Positions 1 to 5,099 of a stretch of 5,099 nt of DNA are shown here, one piece after another. Source of the DNA: Fimbriimonadia bacterium. Its GTDB lineage: Bacteria > Armatimonadota > Fimbriimonadia > Fimbriimonadales > Fimbriimonadaceae. The stretch spans positions 1 through 5,099 of the forward strand of contig JALGXY010000040.1 in NCBI GenBank assembly GCA_029824495.1. Direction: 5' to 3'. Within the stretch, counting starts at the first letter, position 1, and the number at the start of each line of letters is the position of its first letter. The translations under genes were made by a program, and so were the position numbers. Under the pieces are notes generated by a model. The model saw only the letters and a list, made by a program, of their open reading frames with translations. It was not told the DNA's origin and did no database searches.

Positions 1-1296
1 CGCCTCCTCTGCCTCTTTTTCAGCTTCAATTAGATCCGGAAGGGCGTCGATGACGCCTTCCAGCTCCTCTTTGATTTCGGCGAGTCGCGTATCGCGGTGC
101 TCCTGTTCAACGAGCACGCGCTGCCGCTTCTCTTCTTGGACCCGGCCATCTTTCAATGTCGACTCGGCCTGACGAAGCTGTTCGGCAAGGTCTTTTGCTT
201 CTGAGTCCGCAGAGCTGAGGCTGGTCTCAAGCTGGTCGAGGACTGCGCTCTCCTGCTCCGAGCTTTTTTCCGCCTCTGCGAGGTCCTCTTCTGCCTGCTT
301 CAGCCGCTCTTCAAAGCTGTCGGCCTCCTCGGACATTCGCTTCTCCCACTCGTCTAGGCTCTCCAGCTTGTGCTCTGCGATCTTCCTTCGAGAGATCGCC
401 TGCTCTAGAGCACTCTGATCTGAGTGCCGCTGATCACGAAGCGCTTCGAGCTTGGCTTCGAGCTCCTGCACTGTCTTGCCAATTCGCTCGGCAGCCTTCT
501 CAAGGTCGTCGGCGCGCTCAGATTCAAGCCGAGCCAGCTTTGCTTGGCTCTTCGACTTATCGTCGAGTTCATTGTAATCACGAACGGCTTTGCAGACCTC
601 TTTGACGAGAATCGCAAGTTCGGTCTCCCGAAGGCCGTCTCGCACGCTTCTATACCGCTTTGCGATTTCAGCTTCGGCCCTCAAAGGCTCCCGCTGATCT
701 TCAAGCTCGAGCACGAGATCATGGATGCGCTGAAGATGGGTTCTTGCCGCATCGAGTCTTCTGATCGACTCAACTCTTCTGGCTCGATACCGCTGAACAC
801 CAGCCGCTTCGTCGATCCAGGCTCTACGCTGCTGAGGCGATGCAGCCAGAGCCTGGTCGATCTCGCTCTGTCCAACAATTGCGTAACCCGCCTTACCGAG
901 GCCCGAGTCCGCAAGCAGGTCCGCGACATCACGCAGCCTGCAGTTCTTCCGGTTAATCTGATACTTGCTGTCGCCCGCCTTAGTGAATCGTCTTGAAATG
1001 CTGACTTCGGGCGAGTCGATGGGGAGGGCACCGTCTTCGTTGTCGAAATGGAGAGTGACTTCTGCGTAACCCAAGGGGCGACGCTTCGCCGATCCAGAGA
1101 AGATGACTTCACGGCCGCTCGACGCACGCAGGTGTTTGGCGCTGGTCTCGCCCAGGCCCCACAGAATTGAGTCGACGATATTAGACTTGCCGCATCCGTT
1201 CGGCCCGACCACAGCGATAATGCTGCCGTCTAGCTCCAGATCGGTCTTGTCTGCAAAGGTCTTGAACCCAAAGATGCGTACGCGCTTCAGCTTCAT
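1..1296 (-). CDS. smc: Chromosome segregation ATPase SMC, N-terminal head and start of coiled coil (partial, runs off the left edge)
   Basis: SMC dimers, with ScpA and ScpB, load on DNA near the origin and extrude loops to organise and separate chromosomes. The minus-strand frame is open from ATG at 1296 to base 1 (432 residues, no stop); a full SMC is usually about 1,150-1,200 residues, so roughly the last 60% is outside the window. Visible in order: an N-terminal strand ending in GFKTFAD; Walker A GPNGCGKS at residues 31-38 (K37); an LGE segment at 48-50; R57, at the position of the B. subtilis SMC arginine finger; an IFSGS segment at 65-69; the Q-loop region VGQSEIDQAL (Q143); and the conserved DEAAGV at 162-167. 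From about residue 170 the protein becomes a Glu/Lys/Arg/Leu-rich coiled coil that continues to the edge. K37 and R57 fall at exactly the B. subtilis numbering, which supports this start. The Walker B and signature motifs are in the missing C-terminal head. No strong Shine-Dalgarno sequence precedes the start. Confidence 0.96.
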   Translation of the reverse strand, partial: MKLKRVRIFGFKTFADKTDLELDGSIIAVVGPNGCGKSNIVDSILWGLGETSAKHLRASSGREVIFSGSAKRRPLGYAEVTLHFDNEDGALPIDSPEVSISRRFTKAGDSKYQINRKNCRLRDVADLLADSGLGKAGYAIVGQSEIDQALAASPQQRRAWIDEAAGVQRYRARRVESIRRLDAARTHLQRIHDLVLELEDQREPLRAEAEIAKRYRSVRDGLRETELAILVKEVCKAVRDYNELDDKSKSQAKLARLESERADDLEKAAERIGKTVQELEAKLEALRDQRHSDQSALEQAISRRKIAEHKLESLDEWEKRMSEEADSFEERLKQAEEDLAEAEKSSEQESAVLDQLETSLSSADSEAKDLAEQLRQAESTLKDGRVQEEKRQRVLVEQEHRDTRLAEIKEELEGVIDALPDLIEAEKEAEEA

Positions 1297-1316
1297 GCTG
1301 GTCCGTTCTCTGCCAT

Positions 1317-1333
1317 GCCCACGGATTATGGGC
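1317..1333. repeat. Small inverted repeat in the smc upstream region
   Basis: GCCCA at 1317-1321 and TGGGC at 1329-1333 form a perfect 5-bp stem around a 7-base loop, in the gap between the hydrolase stop and the smc start. There is no T-run after the stem in the minus direction, so it does not look like an intrinsic terminator. It overlaps the best -10-like box for smc, so an operator or 5'-leader role is possible. A stem this short can also arise by chance. Confidence 0.25.
1325..1330 (-). promoter_or_regulatory. Candidate -10 box for smc
   Basis: Read on the minus strand this is CATAAT, matching five of six bases of the sigma-70 -10 consensus. It lies about 28 bases upstream of the smc start codon, which would give a leader of roughly 20 bases. 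No convincing -35 hexamer is found 16-18 bases further upstream. The 109-base gap behind the hydrolase gene makes an own promoter for smc plausible, but readthrough from the hydrolase gene is equally possible. Confidence 0.3.
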
Positions 1334-1405
1334 TTGTGGCCTTAGAATCCAGACGCCCCTAACCTATCTGCAGGTGGAGAAATCTGCGCGAGTTTTCCAC
1401 AGAAC

Positions 1406-2080
1406 CTAGCTCAGCTTGTGAAACAGATCGACCATCTTCTGCCAAGAGTCGTCCGCTGCTTCCTGGTCAAACACCTCGGGCCGGTCCGAATTGAAGAAGG
1501 CATGCTGACGCCCTGGATAGGTTGTAAAGCTGTGCTCTTTGCCAAGTTGGGAGAGTTGACGATCGAGCTCCGCCACTGCTGTCGGCGAGGCGTACTCGTC
1601 ATGTTCAGCAAAGAAGCCGAGCATCGGTGCCTGCAGTGCGGCGAAATCGGGCTGGACATTGGGATGGATGCCGTAGTAGTTGACGCACGCCCCGATTCTG
1701 CTGTTAATGCACGCTGCATACATCGAGAGCTGGCCGCCCATACAAAAGCCAACAACGCCCACCTTGTTGGTCGAGCACGCCGGATCGCTGCAGAGTGCCT
1801 CGACCGCCCCATTGATTAACTTCTCTGCATCCGGAACCTGAAGCGCCATCATCAGGGAGCCTGCCTCATCGGGTTCATCCGTCAACTCCCCGTGATAGAA
1901 ATCTGGCGCGAGCGCGGTAAATCCTGCTTCGGCGAAGCGGTCTGCGACATCTTTGATATGTCCGACCAGTCCCCACCATTCCTGGATCACAATCACACCC
2001 GGCCCGCTGCCCGTGCTGCTCTGCGCCAGGTAACCGGAATATGACTTTCCGTTGCCTGCAAAGTCGATCATCTTGCCCAT
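1406..2080 (-). CDS. Dienelactone hydrolase family protein (alpha/beta hydrolase)
   Basis: Dienelactone hydrolases open the lactone ring of dienelactone to maleylacetate in chloroaromatic degradation; most genomic homologues have unknown ester or lactone substrates. With the start at 2080 the protein has 224 residues, close to the family's usual 230-240. The triad is complete: nucleophile C113 in the elbow GFCMGG (111-116), D161 in AEHDEY, and H193 in GRQHAFF. E34 in the QEWWGL segment is the glutamate that in the Pseudomonas enzyme interacts with the resting cysteine. LAPDFYHGE (57-65) is another family signature. There is no signal peptide, so it is probably cytoplasmic. In-frame starts exist at 2134 (TTG), 2098, 2080 and 2071; I prefer 2080 because homologues of this type start close to the MIDF strand, and none has a good ribosome binding site. 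It is transcribed away from thpR and toward smc. No other aromatic-degradation gene is nearby, so the substrate is open. Confidence 0.92.
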   Translation of the reverse strand: MGKMIDFAGNGKSYSGYLAQSSTGSGPGVIVIQEWWGLVGHIKDVADRFAEAGFTALAPDFYHGELTDEPDEAGSLMMALQVPDAEKLINGAVEALCSDPACSTNKVGVVGFCMGGQLSMYAACINSRIGACVNYYGIHPNVQPDFAALQAPMLGFFAEHDEYASPTAVAELDRQLSQLGKEHSFTTYPGRQHAFFNSDRPEVFDQEAADDSWQKMVDLFHKLS

Positions 2081-2133
2081 GGATAAGATTCTGCCCATTG
2101 TCGAGCTGCCTTCGCAAGCCAAAATAGAGCGCA
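2081..2133. promoter_or_regulatory. Divergent intergenic region between the hydrolase gene and thpR
   Basis: These 53 bases lie between the preferred hydrolase start (minus) and the thpR start (plus) and should contain promoters for both. For thpR the best sigma-70-like pair is TTGTCG at 2098-2103 and CAAAAT at 2120-2125, spaced 16 bases, each matching four of six consensus positions. This is weak. No clear pair is seen for the hydrolase. If the hydrolase really starts at 2098 or 2134, part of this stretch is coding. Confidence 0.35.
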
Positions 2134-2721
2134 ATGAGCGATGTTCGATGCTTTGCTGCTGTCAAGCTTCCGCCCGAAGCGATGGCTCCACTGCTGCAGC
2201 TGCAGGAGGCGATGGAGAAAGAGGCGCCAGATTTCTATCGGTGGAATTCGCTCGATACGGTTCACCTGACCCTGTTCTTTATGGGTGAAGTGGATGAGGA
2301 TCAGGTCGACGAGGCGATCCGAAGGCTAGAAATGGTCAAGTGGAGCCCTTTCACCCTCCATCTCGAAGGGCTTCTGATGTTCCCCGATAAGAACACGCCC
2401 AAGGTGCTGGCCGCCGATGTTCGAGGCGAGGACAAGGTGCTCCGCTCGCTGCAGCTGAAGGTGCATGACGCCCTCTATCCTGTTGCCCCCCATGTCGAGC
2501 CAAAAGCATTTGCTCCTCATGTGACAGTTGGCAGGCTGAGAAAAGGCATGCCGGGCTACGCCAAGGTGCTGAAGCGAGCTTTCGCGAAGAATTCTCTGGC
2601 GGCGGGATCAGATTTCAAGATCGAGTCGTTTACTCTGTTCAAGAGTGAACGAGGGCCGGAGGGGCCGAATCATATCGCTCTTCGGGAGTTCAAATGCGGC
2701 GAATCGGCTGGATCGGATTAG
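2134..2721 (+). CDS. thpR: RNA 2',3'-cyclic phosphodiesterase (2H phosphoesterase, ThpR/LigT family)
   Basis: ThpR/LigT enzymes hydrolyse 2',3'-cyclic phosphate RNA ends to 2'-phosphates, and some ligate tRNA halves in vitro; the physiological role in bacteria is unclear. The protein has 195 residues, near the family norm of about 180-190. Both catalytic HxTx motifs are present: H44-L-T46 in the VHLTLFFMGEV strand and H129-V-T131 in FAPHVTVGRLR. The N-terminal RCFAAVKLP strand, with a conserved Phe before a hydrophobic strand, is also typical. No signal peptide; probably cytoplasmic. The ATG at 2134 begins right before this conserved strand. Only a weak AGAG lies upstream (2126-2129). The gene diverges from the hydrolase, and its last 28 bases overlap the start of the downstream glycosidase gene, which suggests co-transcription rather than shared function. 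Confidence 0.95.
   Translation: MSDVRCFAAVKLPPEAMAPLLQLQEAMEKEAPDFYRWNSLDTVHLTLFFMGEVDEDQVDEAIRRLEMVKWSPFTLHLEGLLMFPDKNTPKVLAADVRGEDKVLRSLQLKVHDALYPVAPHVEPKAFAPHVTVGRLRKGMPGYAKVLKRAFAKNSLAAGSDFKIESFTLFKSERGPEGPNHIALREFKCGESAGSD
2684..2688 (+). promoter_or_regulatory. Ribosome binding site of the GH65 gene, inside thpR
   Basis: GGGAG lies five bases before the ATG at 2694, within the 3' end of thpR. It supports that start even though it makes the two genes overlap by 28 bases. The start is also supported by the lipoprotein-like signal sequence that begins there. Confidence 0.6.
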
Positions 2722-2741
2722 CGGCTTTGTTGCCTGGCTGT
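2694..2741 (+). other. Lipoprotein signal sequence of the GH65 protein
   Basis: Residues 1-16 show two arginines, a hydrophobic core and LPGC with the candidate lipidated Cys16. Leu at -3 and Gly at -1 fit signal peptidase II; Pro at -2 is unusual. The following Ala/Pro/Ser-rich stretch is a typical linker after a lipid anchor. The core is short, so export should be regarded as likely rather than certain. Confidence 0.6.
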
Positions 2742-4655
2742 TCTGGGCCAGCGCCGGCGGGCTCGCCTGCCACTCCTCCGACCGCGGCTGCCTTTGAGTT
2801 TCATCACCCTTTTGAGACGCACGATCCTGGGCGGTCTGTCGATCCCTATATAACTGATGGTGTCGTCAGTTGGCGCATCGCAGCTGATGGTGGCCTGGCG
2901 AAGAAAGGTCAGGTTCAGGAGCTTCCTTATGAGCTTGAGATCCTGATCGACGGCGAGCCGCTTGATCCCACCAAAGGCCGCGACTACCGCCAGTCATATG
3001 GTGCTGGCGACCAATCCTTGTCATCAGAATCGTCGCCTCCAGAGAGCCTGAGCGTGATCAAAACTAGTTGGACACACAAAGCATCGCACATTGCAAGAGG
3101 AGTGTCAGCTCGAACGCGCTTGAGCGAAAAGCTCACGATCAATTCGGTCCAGAGTACGACGATATCGGTCCGAACAGTCCATCAGAAGTACGTATCAAGT
3201 GAGGACGTTCGAAGATTCAGGTTTCTGGGCAAGGAGACGACCAAAAACGGAGTTGATGGCTGGAGAGACTTCCTGGTTACATCCGACGAACCACTTGTCG
3301 TCACCAACGAGCTACACGAGGAGCTTGCCCCGCCTCTGTTCCCGCCAATCGCCAGGATCAGAATTGTTGGAAGTGTTGAAGATGATCTCGCCGTTCGATC
3401 GATGGCGGGGCATCTGAGGGCGAACATCAATCCAGCCGTCAGCGCAAGATCGCTAGACAGCAGTGATGAGGCTCCTCGTCGAGCCTCTCACCAAGAGGGG
3501 GACAAAAACGACGGCCTTGGTCCATTCGGCTCCTCCCACGAACGGTATCAGCAGATGGTGTTTTGGGATGCAGACATCTGGATGTTCCCTGCCTTGGCGA
3601 TGCTCGATCCAAAGAGGGCAAAGAGGATTGCCGATTTTCGACTCGGCACGGTAAATGGCGCTCGCGCCGAATACGTAGATTGGGTCGAGAAAGGCCGCCC
3701 CTCAGTCGATCCACGTAGACCGATTGAGCCGAATCCTGATTTCACATCCCTTGCAGCCTCTGAGCCGATCAAATACCCGTGGGAGGCTGACGCTGATGGA
3801 CGCGAGCAGAGCCCTACCGAAACGATCCACCAGATCCATATCACCGGTGATGTTGCGTTGATGCTCGAGTGGGCCGCAGCGCTTGGCATTGCCGAAAATG
3901 ATCAGGTCGATGAAGTAAAGCAGGGAGCCGCAGCCTTCTATGCCAACCGCATGATCCTAAACGATCAGGGCAAGACTGAGATTCGCGACGTGATCAGTCC
4001 AGACGAGTTTCATCGCGGCAACAACGACCTCTACACCAACATGCTGGTGGAGCGGCTGATGACACGGGCCCTGCCCCGCTGGGATTACCGGATGCATCTC
4101 CCGCAGGACGAGACTTCGTTCCTCACCTACGACGATGACAAGATTGTCGGCTATAAACAGGCTGCCGCACTCTTGACCGTCTGGCCGCTGCAGGATCCCC
4201 GAGCAGAGGCGCAAGCAATGGCGATGCTCGACCGGTTTCACGACAAAACGACGCCCAACGGGCCGGCAATGTCAGGCGCCCTTCATGCCCTGATTCGAGC
4301 CAGATACGGAGACCCAAACGAGGCGCTGGAGGAATGGCGAGAGAGCTGGCAGAAGTACACCAACCGCGATTGGCTCTACTTCAGCGAGCGTCCCACCAAG
4401 CCAGACACCTACTTCTTGACCGGTGCAGCAGGATGCCTGAACACCGTGCTCTACGGCTTCATCGGTCTGCGGATGGACGAGTCTGATCCGGGCGATAAGC
4501 CTTGGAAGCGTGAACTGACGAACGGTTGGTGGCTGAGCTGTGACCCGAACCTGCCCGATGAGTGGAACAGCATCACGATTGAACCATTCTCGATTCTGGG
4601 TGAGAGCTTCCTCTTGGTCGTTTCTCATGAAGGTGTAGAAGTTGAAGCCTTTTAG
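2694..4655 (+). CDS. Predicted secreted lipoprotein, GH65-family alpha-glucosidase (PGGHG / kojibiose-hydrolase-like)
   Basis: GH65 enzymes cleave alpha-glucosides with inversion, by phosphorolysis or hydrolysis. This 653-residue protein starts with a short signal (MRR, then hydrophobic 4-13) and Cys at 16 in LPGC, an imperfect lipobox, followed by an Ala/Pro/Ser-rich linker to about 33. A beta-rich N-terminal domain spans roughly 35-240. The (alpha/alpha)6 catalytic domain (about 275-595) carries FWDADIWMFP (290-299), YPWEADADGRE (361-371), HITGD (382-386), PDEFH (436-440) with probable general acid E438, YTNM (447-450) and KQAAALL (488-494). A C-terminal strand segment closes the protein. 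The phosphorylase phosphate-site motif of the HDSSLS type is absent; instead there is NGPAMSGALHA (522-532) and FSE (563-565), as in human PGGHG, where acidic residues including a late Glu are essential. Hydrolysis is therefore favoured, perhaps on an alpha-1,2-glucosyl unit; the substrate is inferred. The next gene encodes a sugar-type solute-binding protein. Confidence 0.85.
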   Translation: MRRIGWIGLAALLPGCSGPAPAGSPATPPTAAAFEFHHPFETHDPGRSVDPYITDGVVSWRIAADGGLAKKGQVQELPYELEILIDGEPLDPTKGRDYRQSYGAGDQSLSSESSPPESLSVIKTSWTHKASHIARGVSARTRLSEKLTINSVQSTTISVRTVHQKYVSSEDVRRFRFLGKETTKNGVDGWRDFLVTSDEPLVVTNELHEELAPPLFPPIARIRIVGSVEDDLAVRSMAGHLRANINPAVSARSLDSSDEAPRRASHQEGDKNDGLGPFGSSHERYQQMVFWDADIWMFPALAMLDPKRAKRIADFRLGTVNGARAEYVDWVEKGRPSVDPRRPIEPNPDFTSLAASEPIKYPWEADADGREQSPTETIHQIHITGDVALMLEWAAALGIAENDQVDEVKQGAAAFYANRMILNDQGKTEIRDVISPDEFHRGNNDLYTNMLVERLMTRALPRWDYRMHLPQDETSFLTYDDDKIVGYKQAAALLTVWPLQDPRAEAQAMAMLDRFHDKTTPNGPAMSGALHALIRARYGDPNEALEEWRESWQKYTNRDWLYFSERPTKPDTYFLTGAAGCLNTVLYGFIGLRMDESDPGDKPWKRELTNGWWLSCDPNLPDEWNSITIEPFSILGESFLLVVSHEGVEVEAF

Positions 4656-4665
4656 AGCCAGTCCG

Positions 4666-4674
4666 TGCTAACAT
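4666..4674 (+). promoter_or_regulatory. Candidate extended -10 promoter element for the solute-binding protein gene
   Basis: TGCTAACAT reads as an extended -10 (TGn followed by TAACAT, four of six consensus matches, including the key TA at the front and T at the end). It sits in the 29-base gap after the GH65 stop and ends 10 bases before the ATG at 4685. Initiation about seven bases downstream would give an mRNA with an almost absent leader. No -35 box is found at normal spacing, which extended -10 promoters can tolerate. Confidence 0.35.
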
Positions 4675-4684
4675 TTTCCGCTAG

Positions 4685-5099
4685 ATGAGCGGCGGCGATT
4701 CAGATTTGAAGAGACGGCTTACCCAGGCTGGGTTGGGCGTTGTCATCCTGGCGCTGACTGCAGCCTTCATCTACTCTGAAATCGTTGTCAAGACAGAGGT
4801 CGAGCCAGGCGTTGTCGAAGTCGCCTACTGGGAAAAGTGGGGCGGATTTGAAGGTGACGCGATGCGGGCAGTCGTCGACGCTTTCAACGAAAAGAAACTC
4901 CTGAATGCCGACGGCGATCTGATCCGTGTGAAACTGCTTCAGATCAGCGCAATTCAGGATAAAACGATGACTGCGGCTTCGGCCGGAATCCCGCCAGATA
5001 TCGCCGGTCTCTTCGGCCCGAATGTCGCTCAGTACGTTGCGAACGGCGCGATTCTCCCCCTGGATAAATACATCGAACGTGACGGCCTTGGTCGAGACG
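4685..5099 (+). CDS. Extracellular solute-binding protein of a sugar-type ABC transporter, N-terminal part (partial, runs off the right edge)
   Basis: Such proteins capture a sugar or oligosaccharide outside the membrane and deliver it to an ABC permease. The frame is open from ATG 4685 to the window end (138 complete residues of a usual 400-480). Residues 1-13 are polar with LKRRL; about 15-30 form one hydrophobic helix, followed by a charged tether and then the first strand VEVAYWEKW (44-52). The helix FEGDAMRAVVDAFNEK (55-70) is the family's first lobe helix, and SAGIPPDIAGLFGPNVAQY with GAILPLDKYI (99-130) matches the conserved G.PPD...... G.L.PLD pattern of family 1 binding proteins. No lipobox Cys is seen and no clear signal peptidase I site, so a helix-anchored protein is likely. 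An in-frame TAG stands directly before the ATG, so no longer start is possible; no Shine-Dalgarno is visible. Permease genes would be expected beyond the window. The ligand cannot be told from this part. Confidence 0.88.
   Translation, partial: MSGGDSDLKRRLTQAGLGVVILALTAAFIYSEIVVKTEVEPGVVEVAYWEKWGGFEGDAMRAVVDAFNEKKLLNADGDLIRVKLLQISAIQDKTMTAASAGIPPDIAGLFGPNVAQYVANGAILPLDKYIERDGLGRD

Noticed and set aside
424..996. A 190-codon open frame on the plus strand.
   Set aside because: It lies wholly antisense to the smc reading frame, which has unmistakable ATPase motifs and coiled coil; the plus-strand product has no recognisable motif.
681..1127. A 148-codon minus-strand open frame.
   Set aside because: It is a shifted frame of smc, Arg/Ser-rich, without family features.
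1288..1300. A CAGC/GCTG inverted repeat around the smc start codon.
   Set aside because: A 4-bp stem is too weak to claim a regulatory hairpin.
1393..1401. TTTTCCACA, a match to the DnaA-box pattern TTWTNCACA.
   Set aside because: A single copy with no neighbouring boxes, AT-rich unwinding region or dnaA/dnaN gene; one match is expected by chance.
1418..1819. A 133-codon plus-strand open frame.
   Set aside because: It is antisense to the hydrolase gene, whose triad and signatures are intact.
2194..2205. A 12-base perfect palindrome, CTGCAGCTGCAG.
   Set aside because: It is inside thpR and encodes part of the ordinary Leu/Gln helix LLQLQE; codon repetition explains it.
4272..4628. A 118-codon minus-strand open frame.
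   Set aside because: Antisense to the GH65 C-terminal region, which carries the conserved GPAM and FLTGAAG segments.
4656..4684. A terminator between the GH65 and solute-binding protein genes.
   Set aside because: The 29-base gap has no stem followed by a T-run.

Overview
The window looks like an ordinary chromosomal segment of a bacterium with moderately high G+C. It carries five protein genes and almost no non-coding DNA. The longest gap between genes is about 110 bases. I see no mobile element, CRISPR array or RNA gene. The gene set is a bacterial SMC with a typical ATPase head, a secreted GH65 glycosidase and a solute-binding protein anchored by an N-terminal helix. This would fit a free-living diderm such as an Armatimonadota (Fimbriimonadia-like) organism, but that placement is from impression only and is not proven by the sequence.

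Left part, minus strand: the window opens inside smc, the chromosome-condensation ATPase. Its N-terminal head and first part of the coiled coil (432 residues) are present, and the rest lies beyond base 1. Upstream of it on the same strand, after a 109-base gap, is a complete dienelactone-hydrolase-family alpha/beta hydrolase with an intact Cys-Asp-His triad.

Right part, plus strand: a short divergent intergenic region separates the hydrolase from thpR, a 2H-family RNA 2',3'-cyclic phosphodiesterase. thpR overlaps by 28 bases a 653-residue predicted lipoprotein. That protein is a GH65 glycosidase whose motifs resemble the hydrolytic branch (human PGGHG and bacterial kojibiose hydrolase types) more than the phosphorylases. 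After a 29-base gap comes the start of an ABC-transporter solute-binding protein of the sugar-binding type, cut by the window end. Its start codon has no Shine-Dalgarno sequence but has an extended -10-like box just upstream.

The most interesting biology is the last pair. A cell-surface GH65 glucosidase next to a membrane-tethered sugar-binding protein suggests extracellular trimming of an alpha-glucosylated substrate followed by import. This is inference from adjacency and family. smc, the hydrolase and thpR look like housekeeping neighbours without an evident link to it.
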